DNA of 64,000 nt. Origin: CAZGSG01 sp964528095 (GTDB lineage: Bacteria; Bacteroidota; Bacteroidia; Chitinophagales; Chitinophagaceae). The position numbers were made by a program, and so were the translations under genes. How positions within the stretch are numbered: the stretch's first letter is position 1; every line of letters begins with the position of its first letter. The notes under the pieces are model-generated. The model saw only the letters and a program-made list of their open reading frames with translations. It ran no database searches and had not been told where the DNA came from. Of this stretch, positions 54,456 to 63,186 are shown one piece after another. The stretch spans positions 60,979 through 124,978 of the forward strand of contig CAZGSG010000001.1 in the NCBI GenBank assembly GCA_964528095.1, in the 5' to 3' direction.

Positions 54456-55715
54456 ATGGACCAGCCAAAAAAATATTTATTTCCTTTTATACTTGTAACG
54501 AGTTTATTTTTTTTCTGGGGCTTCATACATAATCTTGATCCGATATTAATCCCGCATTTACGAAGGGCGTTTAGTTTAACAACCTTGCAGGCTTCGCTAG
54601 TAGATTCAGCTGTATTTATCGCTTATTTTTTAATGGCTATTCCAGCGGGAATGATCATGAAAAAATATGGATATAAAACCGGGATACTGATCGGGCTTTC
54701 TTTTTTTGCTGTCGGCTGTTTTTTATTTGTGCCTGCTGCCAATACTATGCAGTATGGCTTTTTCCTGGGCGCTTTGTTTGTAGTGGCCTGCGGTCTTACG
54801 GTATTGGAAACCGCAGCCAACCCCTATGCTACTATATTGGGTTCACCTGAAACATCTACTCAACGGTTAAATTTTGCGCAATCATTTAATGGACTGGCTG
54901 CATTTCTTGCACCAATTGCAGGCGGACATTTTATCCTTGCAGATCAGCCAAAAGATGAGGCTGCGTTGGCAGCAATGTCTGAACAGGCACGCAACGCCTA
55001 TTTACTCTCAGAAACAGCTACTGTAAAAATGCCTTATATCGTTTTAGGATGCGTGATATTATTAGTGGCTGCAATCTTTTTCTTTACCAAACTACCGGAT
55101 AAAAAGGATGAAGAAGAAACTGGGAAAAAAGGCTTTTTTCATGCTTTTAGTCATAAGCACCTGACATGGGCCGTTATAGCACAGTTCTTTTATGTGGGAG
55201 CCCAGGTATGCATTATGAGTTTCATCATCCTGTTTGCTACCAAAGCAGCAGGCATCAGTGAAAAAGATGCTTCCTGGTATGCAGGTGTAGCGGGGCTGGC
55301 ATTCATGATCGGCCGGTTTGCCGGAACTTTTTTTATGCGATTTATCGCACCTCCCAAATTACTTGCTATTTATTCGGTACTGTGTATTTTATTAACACTG
55401 GTAACAATTTTCGCGAGCGGCATCATCACATTGTATGCTGTCATTGGTGTAGCCTTTTTTATGTCCATTATGTTCCCGACCATTTTTGCATTGGGTATAA
55501 AAGACCTGGGGCCTGATACAAAATCAGGGTCCAGTTTGATCATCATGTCGATAGTGGGTGGCGCGATATTACCGCCGATACTGGGTTATATTTCTGATAA
55601 AACACATAGTATACAATATGGCTATATAGTCCCACTGATCTGTTTTGTGGTTATCTGGGTATTCGCAGTGTCAGGATACAAACACAAAGAAAAAGCAGTT
55701 GAAACGCTAAAGTAA
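54456..55715 (+). CDS. fucP: FucP-type MFS sugar:proton symporter
   Basis: 419 residues from the ATG at 54456 (a TTG three codons earlier is not preferred). It has about 12 membrane helices. FucP-family marks are FFFWGFIHNLDPILIPHLRR in helix 1, VLETAANPYATILG and RLNFAQSFNGLAAFLAP. The conserved NPYAT and LNFAQSFNGLG(A) motifs separate FucP/NagP-type carriers from other MFS. It imports L-fucose or a related sugar across the inner membrane. It leads the unit with mutarotase and oxidative-pathway enzymes, so L-fucose or L-rhamnose is the likely cargo. Confidence 0.85.
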   Translation: MDQPKKYLFPFILVTSLFFFWGFIHNLDPILIPHLRRAFSLTTLQASLVDSAVFIAYFLMAIPAGMIMKKYGYKTGILIGLSFFAVGCFLFVPAANTMQYGFFLGALFVVACGLTVLETAANPYATILGSPETSTQRLNFAQSFNGLAAFLAPIAGGHFILADQPKDEAALAAMSEQARNAYLLSETATVKMPYIVLGCVILLVAAIFFFTKLPDKKDEEETGKKGFFHAFSHKHLTWAVIAQFFYVGAQVCIMSFIILFATKAAGISEKDASWYAGVAGLAFMIGRFAGTFFMRFIAPPKLLAIYSVLCILLTLVTIFASGIITLYAVIGVAFFMSIMFPTIFALGIKDLGPDTKSGSSLIIMSIVGGAILPPILGYISDKTHSIQYGYIVPLICFVVIWVFAVSGYKHKEKAVETLK

Positions 55716-55727
55716 AAGCATAGTGAA

Positions 55728-56060
55728 ATGAATCGATATTGTCTCGCCCTTGATCTTGTCGATGATGAAAAACTCATCGCCGAATACGAAGCCTACCACC
55801 GGCAGGTATGGCCCGAGGTTTTAAAAAGCATTCATGATTCCGGCATTCAACTAATGGAGATCTGGAGATTTGCAAATCGTTTATTTATGATCATGGAAGT
55901 AAATGATTCATTTTCCTTTGCAGCCAAAGACGCCGCTGATGCTGTCAACCCAAAAGTACAGGAATGGGAACAGCTAATGTCGAAATACCAGCAGGTGATA
56001 CCAGGAACAAGAAAAGGAGAGAAATGGGTGCTGATGGATAAGATATTTCAGGACTATTAA
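55728..56060 (+). CDS. rhaM: L-rhamnose/L-fucose mutarotase (RhaM family)
   Basis: 110 residues matching the small ferredoxin-like mutarotase family: CLALDLVDDEKLIAEYEAYH, VWPEVLKSIHDSGIQLMEIW and FMIMEVNDSFSF. The conserved Tyr/His of the YHRQVWPE stretch and the Trp pair are present. It interconverts anomers of L-rhamnose (or L-fucose) for the dehydrogenase. It starts 12 bases after the transporter gene. In this operon it would feed the beta-anomer-specific dehydrogenase step. The family name is clear; the sugar is inferred. Confidence 0.88.
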   Translation: MNRYCLALDLVDDEKLIAEYEAYHRQVWPEVLKSIHDSGIQLMEIWRFANRLFMIMEVNDSFSFAAKDAADAVNPKVQEWEQLMSKYQQVIPGTRKGEKWVLMDKIFQDY

Positions 56061-56074
56061 AAATAATTAACCCG

Positions 56075-56174
56075 TTTCAAATTCAAAATTCAAAAGTAAA
56101 AATTCAAAACTGGAGTTCCTTAGGAGAAGCGGAGGCTATTTTTGAATTTTTACTTTTGAATTTTGAATTTGAAA
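56075..56174. repeat. 35-base perfect inverted repeat, AT-rich arms
   Basis: 56075-56109 and 56140-56174 are exact reverse complements (built on TTGAATTTT/AAAATTCAA units) around a 30-base loop holding GGAGTTCC and GGAGGC. It lies between the mutarotase and the SDR gene, inside an operon. The transcript would form a very long hairpin. Likely a dispersed intergenic element; a more decayed copy lies at about 56975-57055 and a related one at 1180-1263. Confidence 0.75.
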
Positions 56175-56188
56175 AAACATACTAATTC

Positions 56189-56962
56189 ATGTTTAGTTTA
56201 AAAACAAAGACAGCCATTGTAACAGGTGGGGGAAGCGGGATAGGCCGCGCCATTGCGATCCTGTTTGCCCGCCAGGGCGCGAATGTACAGGTACTCGATT
56301 TTGATGAAACAGGTGCGACGGATACAGTAGCTAAAATTACTTCGGATGGAGGAAATGCTTCCGCCGTCAAATGTGATGTGAGCAATCAGCAACAGGTCGC
56401 GGATATTATCGGATCGGTCATTGAAAGGCTTGGCTCCATCGATATCCTGGTTAATAATGCTGGCGTAGCGCATATAGGTAATGCGGAAAATACCGGGGAA
56501 GAAGATTTTACCCGTCTCTTTAATGTAAACGTAAAAGGGGTGTATAACCTGCTGCACGCCGTTATTCCCCACATGAAAAACAAGGGAGGCGCTATTCTCA
56601 ATATGGCTTCTATTGCTTCTTCGGTCGGTATTCCAGATAGGTTTGCTTATTCGATGACCAAGGGTGCCGTGGTTGGAATGACCCTGTCGACCGCGAAAGA
56701 TTACCTGAATTATAATATCCGGTGTAATTGTATTTCTCCCGCCAGGGTGCATACTCCTTTTGTGGACGGGTTTATTGCAAAAACCTATCCCGGCAGGGAA
56801 CAGGAGATGTTTGAAAAACTCTCTAAAACACAACCTATCGGCAGAATGGCTGAACCAGCGGAGATAGCCCACCTGGTACTCTATCTTTGTAGTGATGAAG
56901 CTTCATTCATTACAGGATGTGATTACCCGATTGATGGAGGATTTATTAACCTGAATAATTAA
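56189..56962 (+). CDS. SDR, probable 2-keto-3-deoxy-L-fuconate/rhamnonate dehydrogenase
   Basis: 257 residues. SDR motifs: TGGGSGIG (residues 12-19), LDFDETG acidic loop (an NAD+ preference), NNAGVAHIG, the catalytic Ser in MASIASSVG, YSMTK with Tyr/Lys, and CDYPIDGGFINLNN at the end. In the oxidative L-fucose/L-rhamnose routes an NAD-dependent SDR oxidises the 2-keto-3-deoxy acid before the FAH-family hydrolase; the hydrolase gene follows. The assignment rests on context. Sister SDR in the unit (59597) is the better match to the first dehydrogenase. Confidence 0.82.
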   Translation: MFSLKTKTAIVTGGGSGIGRAIAILFARQGANVQVLDFDETGATDTVAKITSDGGNASAVKCDVSNQQQVADIIGSVIERLGSIDILVNNAGVAHIGNAENTGEEDFTRLFNVNVKGVYNLLHAVIPHMKNKGGAILNMASIASSVGIPDRFAYSMTKGAVVGMTLSTAKDYLNYNIRCNCISPARVHTPFVDGFIAKTYPGREQEMFEKLSKTQPIGRMAEPAEIAHLVLYLCSDEASFITGCDYPIDGGFINLNN

Positions 56963-57073
56963 CCAACCAGGATTAATATAAAAATTCAAAACCGGAATTC
57001 ATCAGTTATTAAGGAAGCTCTTTTTACATTTTAAACTTGCATTCTTAATTAAACACGCAATTAAAAGAAAAAT

Positions 57074-57928
57074 ATGAAACTAATTCGATTTGGAGTGGCG
57101 GGCAATGAAAAGCCTGGTGTTTGTATCAATGAGCAACATTATGATGTATCCGGTTTTATCAAAGATTATGATGAAACCTTTTTAGCCAATGGTGGCCTTC
57201 CACACCTGGCCTGGATGATTGAACAACATAAAGGTCTGTTGCGCAAGATTCCTATGGAAACAAGACTCGGCTCTCCCGTAGCACGCCCTTCTAAAATACT
57301 TTGTATCGGTCTTAACTATGCTGATCATGCAAAAGAAACAGGCGCCACGCCTCCTGCAGAGCCCGTCATCTTTATGAAATCCACCACGGCGCTGGTAGGA
57401 CCGAATGATAATATTATCATTCCCAAAAATTCTGTCAAAACAGACTGGGAAGTGGAACTGGCTATAGTCATTGAGAAAAAAGCGAGTTATGTGGAAGAAG
57501 CCAATGCGATGGACCATGTAGCCGGGTATTGTTTGCACAATGATGTGAGCGAACGGGAGTTCCAGATAGAAAGAGGAGGCACCTGGGATAAAGGGAAAGG
57601 CTGCGATACGTTTGCGCCAATGGGCCCCTACCTGGTTACTAAGGATGAAATAACAAATGTAGATGCACTCCGTTTATGGTTGAAGGTAAATGGCAAGACC
57701 ATGCAGGACGGCTCAACGGCTAATTTTATATTCAGAATCCCTTTTATAATTTCTTATGTCAGCCAGTTCATGACCCTCTTACCCGGAGATATCATATCTA
57801 CCGGCACACCCGCGGGTGTTGGCCTGGGCTTTAATCCGCCGGTATATTTAAAAGCAGGCGATGAAGTGGAATTGGGAATTGATGGCCTGGGTGTATCAAA
57901 ACAAAAATGTGTCGCATATGCTGGTTAA
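57074..57928 (+). CDS. Fumarylacetoacetate-hydrolase-family enzyme, probable 2,4-diketo-3-deoxy-acid hydrolase
   Basis: 284 residues. An N-terminal small domain (FGVAGNEKPGVCINEQHYDV) is followed by the FAH fold: KILCIGLNYADHAKETG, PVIFMKST, DWEVELAIVI (two metal-binding Glu), HNDVSEREFQ (metal Asp) and STGTPAGVGLGF. FAH enzymes cleave C-C bonds of diketo acids. In the deoxysugar route the hydrolase splits 2,4-diketo-3-deoxy-L-fuconate/rhamnonate into pyruvate and lactate. The name ureidoglycolate lyase, often given, is not supported here. Upstream lies a decayed inverted repeat. Confidence 0.85.
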   Translation: MKLIRFGVAGNEKPGVCINEQHYDVSGFIKDYDETFLANGGLPHLAWMIEQHKGLLRKIPMETRLGSPVARPSKILCIGLNYADHAKETGATPPAEPVIFMKSTTALVGPNDNIIIPKNSVKTDWEVELAIVIEKKASYVEEANAMDHVAGYCLHNDVSEREFQIERGGTWDKGKGCDTFAPMGPYLVTKDEITNVDALRLWLKVNGKTMQDGSTANFIFRIPFIISYVSQFMTLLPGDIISTGTPAGVGLGFNPPVYLKAGDEVELGIDGLGVSKQKCVAYAG

Positions 57929-57989
57929 GATCAATATAGCTGGCATCGCTTATTTATAAATGATGGTTTATTAATTCAATTGACTCAAT

Positions 57990-58817
57990 ATGCCCCGGAT
58001 TGATACACATGTGCACTTCTGGAAATACGATAAGGGAAGAGATGCCTGGATCACGGATGACATGAAGATACTACAACAGGATTATCTCCCGCAAACCATA
58101 GCCGGCACACTAAGCCGCAATGAAATAGATGGTTGTGTGGCTGTGCAGGCAGACCAATCGGAATTCGAAACACATTACCTGGTTGAACTGGCAAAAACAC
58201 ATCCGATCATCAAAGGGGTAGTGGGCTGGGTGGATCTGCAGAAAGACAATATAGCGGAAAGGCTTGAATATTTTTCCCAGTACCCGATCATCAAAGGATA
58301 CCGGCATGTGGTACAGGCGGAGCCGGATGATTTTTTATTGCGAAAGAATTTTCAGCGGGGCGTGCGGGCCTTGCAACACTATAACTATACCTACGATATA
58401 CTGGTATATCATAACCAGCTAAAGCCGGCGCTGGAGTTCGTGGCTGAGTTCCCCGAACAAAAACTGGTGATCGATCACTGTGGCAAACCGGATATCGCGC
58501 ATCATAAAATTGACAAATGGGAATCGTATATGAGGGAGATCGCCAGACATCCCAATGTGTATTGCAAATTATCAGGGCTGTTCACGGAAGCGAGATGGAA
58601 GGAATGGTCTCCTGCCGAGTTCTATCCTTACCTGGATGTGGTCTTTGAAGCCTTTGGCACAGACCGGTTGATGTTCGGAAGCGACTGGCCGGTTGTATTG
58701 CTCTCCGGGATCTATGTACAATGGAAGAGTTTATTGGAAAAATACATGGAACATATGGAAGAAGAAGATAGAGAAAAGATTTTTGGACTAAACGCAATCC
58801 GGTTTTACGGACTGTGA
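57990..58817 (+). CDS. Amidohydrolase-family lactonase (L-fuconolactonase/L-rhamnonolactonase-like)
   Basis: 275 residues of the COG3618 TIM-barrel group. DTHVHFW gives the metal His-x-His, VIDHCGKPDI the next metal/catalytic His, YCKLSGL and MFGSDWPV a late Asp. Such enzymes open L-fucono-1,5-lactone, L-rhamnono-lactone or related rings in the oxidative pathways. The gene follows the hydrolase by 61 bases. The downstream GxxExxY gene interrupts the metabolic order before the sugar dehydrogenase. Confidence 0.86.
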   Translation: MPRIDTHVHFWKYDKGRDAWITDDMKILQQDYLPQTIAGTLSRNEIDGCVAVQADQSEFETHYLVELAKTHPIIKGVVGWVDLQKDNIAERLEYFSQYPIIKGYRHVVQAEPDDFLLRKNFQRGVRALQHYNYTYDILVYHNQLKPALEFVAEFPEQKLVIDHCGKPDIAHHKIDKWESYMREIARHPNVYCKLSGLFTEARWKEWSPAEFYPYLDVVFEAFGTDRLMFGSDWPVVLLSGIYVQWKSLLEKYMEHMEEEDREKIFGLNAIRFYGL

Positions 58818-59185
58818 CCGCACTAAAATTCGTTTTAACACAGTAAGCAAAGAAAAATTCCGGGATTTGTCCTAAAGAGGTTTTTAATACGGAAACACGG
58901 AAAAAAATATGGCGTTGACATAGAAAAGTTATTAATACTGAGCCACGGAGAGCTCAAAACAAATCGGAAATTTCGCATTACTCCGTGCCTCCCTATTCTT
59001 AACTACAATTCCAGGAAAGATCAAACATATAATTCGATACAAACAAAAACAATGACCACCCGTGCCTCCGTGTTAAAAAAACTATAGTAAAGCACCAGCC
59101 CAAAAATGTTTTTTTCTAAAAAATAACCGTGTAAAAACATTTGTAGGAAAATGCGCAAAATGGACATTGCCAGGAAAATAACCCA
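58818..59185. other. Spacer with CACGGAG/CTCCGTG repeats
   Basis: 368 bases without a gene. It carries scattered CACGGA/CTCCGTG words in both orientations (58892-58900, 58943-58950, 58981-58987, 59060-59073) and a short direct repeat ATGGACATT..CAGGAA at 59160 and 59186. Repeats of this type commonly travel with GxxExxY genes, and one follows. Confidence 0.5.
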
Positions 59186-59575
59186 ATGGACATTATCAGG
59201 AACAAACATTTTCCACTAAAAGAAGAAACAGCAGCAATTATTAAATTATGTCTTGAAGTTCACAAAAACCTGGGATTTGGCTTTTCAGAAATTGTTTATA
59301 AAGATGCAATCGAACTCGAGTTCAAACAAAATAATATCTTTTATGAAAGAGAGAAAGAATACAGGGTCAATTATAAAGGCAAAATCCTAAATCATTATTT
59401 TTTTGCCGACTTTATCGTGTTTGGATCAGTGATACTGGAAGTTAAAGCAAAGAGCGGCCTGATAGAAGAAGATATGATCCAGGCGCTTAATTATCTAAAA
59501 TGTTCGAGATGTAAGGTCGCCCTAATCGTAAATTTTGGCAAAACTAAACTGGAACTAAAACGTGTCGTTCTTTAA
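59186..59575 (+). CDS. GxxExxY protein (PD-(D/E)xK-like)
   Basis: 129 residues. GFGFSEIVYKDAIELEF stands for the GxxExxY motif, and FFADFIVFGSVILEVKAKSGL (D...E-x-K) gives a PD-(D/E)xK nuclease-like core. IQALNYLKCSRCKVALIVNFG completes the family pattern. Its biochemical role is not established. It sits in the deoxysugar unit with no metabolic connection and is preceded by CACGGAG repeats, so it is probably a passenger. Confidence 0.88.
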   Translation: MDIIRNKHFPLKEETAAIIKLCLEVHKNLGFGFSEIVYKDAIELEFKQNNIFYEREKEYRVNYKGKILNHYFFADFIVFGSVILEVKAKSGLIEEDMIQALNYLKCSRCKVALIVNFGKTKLELKRVVL

Positions 59576-59596
59576 TTATATAAAAAAATTATCAGC

Positions 59597-60385
59597 ATGG
59601 ATCTGCAACTTAAAGACAAAATAATCATCGTTACCGGCGGCGCGAAAGGAATTGGCGAGGGCATTGTAAAAGTGCTCGCGACAGAAGGTGCCATACCCGT
59701 TATTGTTGGGCGTAGTGAAAAAGATAACCTGGCAACAGTGGATGCCGTTCAACAACTCGGGGGAGTTGCTTTCCAGGTGGTGGCTGAACTTTCCGATCCA
59801 CTACAATGCGCGAACGCGGTACACGAAGTGCTCAAACAATTTGGCGGTATCGACGGCCTTGTAAATAATGCGGGTGTAAATGATGGTGTGGGATTGGAAA
59901 ATGGCAACTACGAAAGTTTTATCGCAAGCCTGCATAAAAATGTTATTCATTATTATCTCATGGCGCATCATGCGTTACCGGCACTCAAAAAATCAAAAGG
60001 CAGTATTGTCAATATCACTTCAAAGACAGCCGAAACCGGGCAAGGGGGCACTTCTGCCTATGCCGCAGCCAATGGTGCACGTAATGCGTTGACCAGGGAA
60101 TGGGCAGTAGAATTGTTGAAATATGGTATTCGTGTAAACGCGGTCGTAGTAGCGGAATGTTTTACACCCTTATACGCGAAATGGATAGAGACCCTGCCTA
60201 ACCCTGCTGAAAAACTGCAGGAAATAGAAGCGAAAATACCACTAGGCAACCGCATGACCACCGCGGAAGAAATAGCCAGCGCGGTAACATTTCTTTTATC
60301 ACCCCGCTCAAGTCACACCACCGGCCAATTGGTTTATGTGGATGGAGGATATGTACACCTTGATCGCGCTTTGGCCAATGCATAA
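59597..60385 (+). CDS. SDR, probable L-fucose (6-deoxysugar) dehydrogenase
   Basis: 262 residues. Cofactor motif TGGAKGIG (12-19), then the VGRSEKD loop, NNAGVNDGV, SIVNITSKTAE with the catalytic Ser, and a C-terminus SSHTTGQLVYVDGGYVHLDRA like known L-fucose dehydrogenases of this type. Unusually, the active-site Y-x-x-x-K reads SAYAAANGA: the lysine is asparagine. This may be a family trait or loss of the usual mechanism. The reaction expected is oxidation of the sugar to its lactone, the step before the lactonase. The next gene overlaps it by one base (TAATG). Confidence 0.82.
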   Translation: MDLQLKDKIIIVTGGAKGIGEGIVKVLATEGAIPVIVGRSEKDNLATVDAVQQLGGVAFQVVAELSDPLQCANAVHEVLKQFGGIDGLVNNAGVNDGVGLENGNYESFIASLHKNVIHYYLMAHHALPALKKSKGSIVNITSKTAETGQGGTSAYAAANGARNALTREWAVELLKYGIRVNAVVVAECFTPLYAKWIETLPNPAEKLQEIEAKIPLGNRMTTAEEIASAVTFLLSPRSSHTTGQLVYVDGGYVHLDRALANA

Positions 60386-61404
60386 TGGATACAATGAAAA
60401 CACTTGTTTGCGCAATACCCGGGAAGCTGGATTATGAGGAACAGGAAAAACCACTGCCAAAAGAAGGACATACATTGCTTCGTATAAAACGGATTGGCAT
60501 ATGTGGCACCGACCTGCATGCGTTTGAAGGAACACAACCTTTTTTTCAATACCCCAGGATACTGGGGCATGAACTGGCCGCAGTGATTGAAGATACCGAT
60601 GCGGCAGGATTTGAAAAAGGCGATGCTGTCACCATCATTCCATATTTCAATTGCGGCGTATGCATTGCCTGTCGCAACGGCAAACCCAACTGCTGTGTAT
60701 CAATGAATGTTTGCGGGGTGCATGTGGATGGTGGTATGCGGGAGTACCTGCTCGTGCCCTCTTACTCACTCTTGCACAGCGAAGGGCTGGGCTTCGATGA
60801 ACTGGCCCTGGTAGAACCACTGGCCATTGGTGCACATGCGGTAAAAAGAGCCGCTGTTTCTTCCAGTGAATTTGTACTGGTGATAGGAGCCGGACCGATC
60901 GGGTTGGGAACGATGGAATTTGCGCGCATCGCTGGTGGCCGGGTGATTGCTATGGATATTAATGATGCGCGATTAAAGTTTTGTAAAGAGAAACTGAAAA
61001 TCGCTCATACTATTAATCCGGCAACTACTGATGTACAGGAAGAGCTAAGAAAGATCACTGGTGGTGACATGCCCACAGTACTGATAGATGCCACCGGAAG
61101 TTTAAAAGCGATCAATAACGCGTTTCAATACATGGCACATGGTGCAAGATTTGTGCTGGTCGGTTTACAAAAGGAAGCGATACAGTTCAATCATCCCGAA
61201 TTTCATAAAAGGGAAGCGACACTGATGAGCAGTCGAAATGCGACCAGGGAAGATTTTATACACGTCATCAGCAGCATGAAGAAAGGAATGGTAGATCCAT
61301 CTACCTATATTACCCATCGGGTGAATTTTGATGAAATAGGAGACAGGTTCGCGTCCTGGCTGAACCCGGCGAATGGTGTGATAAAAGCAATGGTGAGTTT
61401 ATAG
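60385..61404 (+). CDS. Zinc-dependent sugar-alcohol/sugar-acid dehydrogenase (MDR family)
   Basis: 339 residues, coupled to the SDR by a 1-base overlap. GICGTDLHAFEG (catalytic-zinc Cys), LGHELAAVIE (zinc His/Glu), the structural-zinc cysteines in CGVCIACRNGKPNCC and the Rossmann motif VIGAGPIGLGTMEFA are all present. It resembles L-galactonate-5-dehydrogenase/L-gulonate-5-dehydrogenase and threonine-dehydrogenase-like MDRs. In this operon it may oxidise a pectin-derived sugar acid (an alternative to the missing dehydratase route) or a side product. The exact substrate is not decidable. Confidence 0.87.
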   Translation: MDTMKTLVCAIPGKLDYEEQEKPLPKEGHTLLRIKRIGICGTDLHAFEGTQPFFQYPRILGHELAAVIEDTDAAGFEKGDAVTIIPYFNCGVCIACRNGKPNCCVSMNVCGVHVDGGMREYLLVPSYSLLHSEGLGFDELALVEPLAIGAHAVKRAAVSSSEFVLVIGAGPIGLGTMEFARIAGGRVIAMDINDARLKFCKEKLKIAHTINPATTDVQEELRKITGGDMPTVLIDATGSLKAINNAFQYMAHGARFVLVGLQKEAIQFNHPEFHKREATLMSSRNATREDFIHVISSMKKGMVDPSTYITHRVNFDEIGDRFASWLNPANGVIKAMVSL

Positions 61405-61419
61405 AAGACAAACAATGGC

Positions 61420-61433
61420 AACGATTGCGTAAA
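61420..61433 (+). promoter_or_regulatory. Candidate LacI operator upstream of the GH43 gene
   Basis: AACGATTGCGTAAA again, 102 bases before the GH43 start and directly after the dehydrogenase stop. This marks a new transcription unit under the same regulator as susC. The preceding bases (ATGGC) differ from the other two copies. Confidence 0.6.
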
Positions 61434-61535
61434 TAAACGGTCATGAACTTTCTGCTTAAAGCGATATAAACTAATTTGAACAACTTATCTATAACGACTT
61501 ATCATGTTATTGAACGATTGTTTTAAAGGGTTCTT

Positions 61536-63161
61536 ATGAAATTCATCTGCTCATTAATAGGTCTCTTCTTATCACTGTTCTCCTTAGCGCAGCAAGCCGG
61601 TATTTCCAAAGTATGGGTAGCTGATAATGGAAATGGAACGTATAAAAACCCCGTCATCAACGCGGACTATAGCGATCCTGACGCGGTGCGGGTGGGAGAT
61701 GATTATTACCTGGTGTCATCCAGCTTCAATCATATTCCCGGTTTACCAATACTTCATTCCAAAGACCTGGTCAACTGGAAGATCATAGCTCATGCGATGA
61801 ATGAACAGGCGCCGCTTGAACATTTCAATAAGGTACAACATGGTAATGGCGTATGGGCACCCAGTATCCGGTATCACAACAATGAGTTTTATATCTATTA
61901 TCCTGATCCTGATTTTGGGATCTACCTCACCAGGGCGAAAAACATAACCGGTCCCTGGTCATCGCCTGTATTGGTAGAAGCCGGAAGCGGGTTGATTGAT
62001 CCCTGTCCTTTATGGGATGATGATGGCCGCGCCTATCTTGTACATGCGTATGCGGGAAGCCGTGCCGGTATCAAAAGCATTATCGTTGTTAAGGAATTAA
62101 ACAAAGAAGGTACAAAAGTGACCGGAAACCCCGTAATGGTATTCGATGGGCATGATGAAGACCCGACAGTAGAAGGCCCAAAATTTTATAAACGAAATGG
62201 GTACTATTACATTTTTGCGCCGGCGGGCGGTGTAAGTACTGGTTGGCAACTGGTATTGCGAAGTAAAAATATTTACGGGCCGTATGAAAAAAAGATCGTG
62301 ATGGAGCAGGGTGCTTCTGCCATCAATGGTCCGCACCAGGGTGCATGGGTAAATACAAAATCAGGAGAGGACTGGTTCCTGCATTTTCAGGATAAAGAAG
62401 CCTATGGCAGAGTGGTGCACCTGCAACCGATGAAATGGATCAATGACTGGCCCGTTATCGGTGTTGATAAAAACGGAGATGGAAAAGGCGAGCCGGTAAT
62501 AAATTATAAAAAACCCGCTATAGGCAAACCGATACCGGTGACAACCGTACAGGATGATGATGAATTTAATTCCCCCCAGTTAGGACTGCAATGGCAATGG
62601 CAGGCCAATGACAGGAAAAGCTGGGCATTTACAACCACGTCTGGTTTCTTACGAATGTTTTCTGTGTACCAGCCTGATTCGATAAAAAATTTATGGAACC
62701 TGCCCAATATACTTGCACAAAAATTACCCGCGGAAGAATTTACCGCGACAATTAAAGTAAACTTCAAAGCGAAATTTGAAAACGAGCGATTCGGATTTGT
62801 AGTTTTTGGGATGGATTACGCGGGTATCAGCCTTCAAAAAAAACAGGCAGGCCTGTACATTAGCTACAATGAATGCCTGGGTGCTAACCAGGGAAAACCG
62901 GCAATTGAAAAAGAAAGCATACAAATGAATACAGGGGATATTTATTTGCAAATAACAGTGAGTAAGGGAGCGCTATGTAATTTTAGCTTTAGCCGTGATG
63001 GAAAAACATATCAGCAAATAGGCAATGTGTTTACCGCCAAACCGGGCAGATGGGTAGGGGCTAAACTGGGCATGTACAGTATTCGGGGGAATATAACCAA
63101 TGATGCGGGGTATGCGGATATTGATTGGATCAGGTTTACTGTCCCTGGAGGGAAATTGTAG
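61536..63161 (+). CDS. GH43-family glycoside hydrolase, exported
   Basis: 541 residues with a signal peptide (LFLSLFSLAQ). Five-bladed propeller marks: INADYSDPDAVRVGDDYYLV (catalytic base Asp), HSKDLVNWKII, GVWAPSIRYHNNEFYIYYPD, LIDPCPLWDDDGRAYLVHA (pKa-modulating Asp) and TVEGPKFYKRNGYYYIFAPAGG (acid Glu). A C-terminal beta-sandwich of about 190 residues (DEFNSPQLGLQWQWQAND) is as in GH43 subfamily 12-type enzymes. Likely an arabinofuranosidase or xylosidase acting on pectin side chains. A putative LacI site precedes it. Confidence 0.92.
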   Translation: MKFICSLIGLFLSLFSLAQQAGISKVWVADNGNGTYKNPVINADYSDPDAVRVGDDYYLVSSSFNHIPGLPILHSKDLVNWKIIAHAMNEQAPLEHFNKVQHGNGVWAPSIRYHNNEFYIYYPDPDFGIYLTRAKNITGPWSSPVLVEAGSGLIDPCPLWDDDGRAYLVHAYAGSRAGIKSIIVVKELNKEGTKVTGNPVMVFDGHDEDPTVEGPKFYKRNGYYYIFAPAGGVSTGWQLVLRSKNIYGPYEKKIVMEQGASAINGPHQGAWVNTKSGEDWFLHFQDKEAYGRVVHLQPMKWINDWPVIGVDKNGDGKGEPVINYKKPAIGKPIPVTTVQDDDEFNSPQLGLQWQWQANDRKSWAFTTTSGFLRMFSVYQPDSIKNLWNLPNILAQKLPAEEFTATIKVNFKAKFENERFGFVVFGMDYAGISLQKKQAGLYISYNECLGANQGKPAIEKESIQMNTGDIYLQITVSKGALCNFSFSRDGKTYQQIGNVFTAKPGRWVGAKLGMYSIRGNITNDAGYADIDWIRFTVPGGKL

Positions 63162-63186
63162 AAATATAAAATTTAAAATAAGAATC

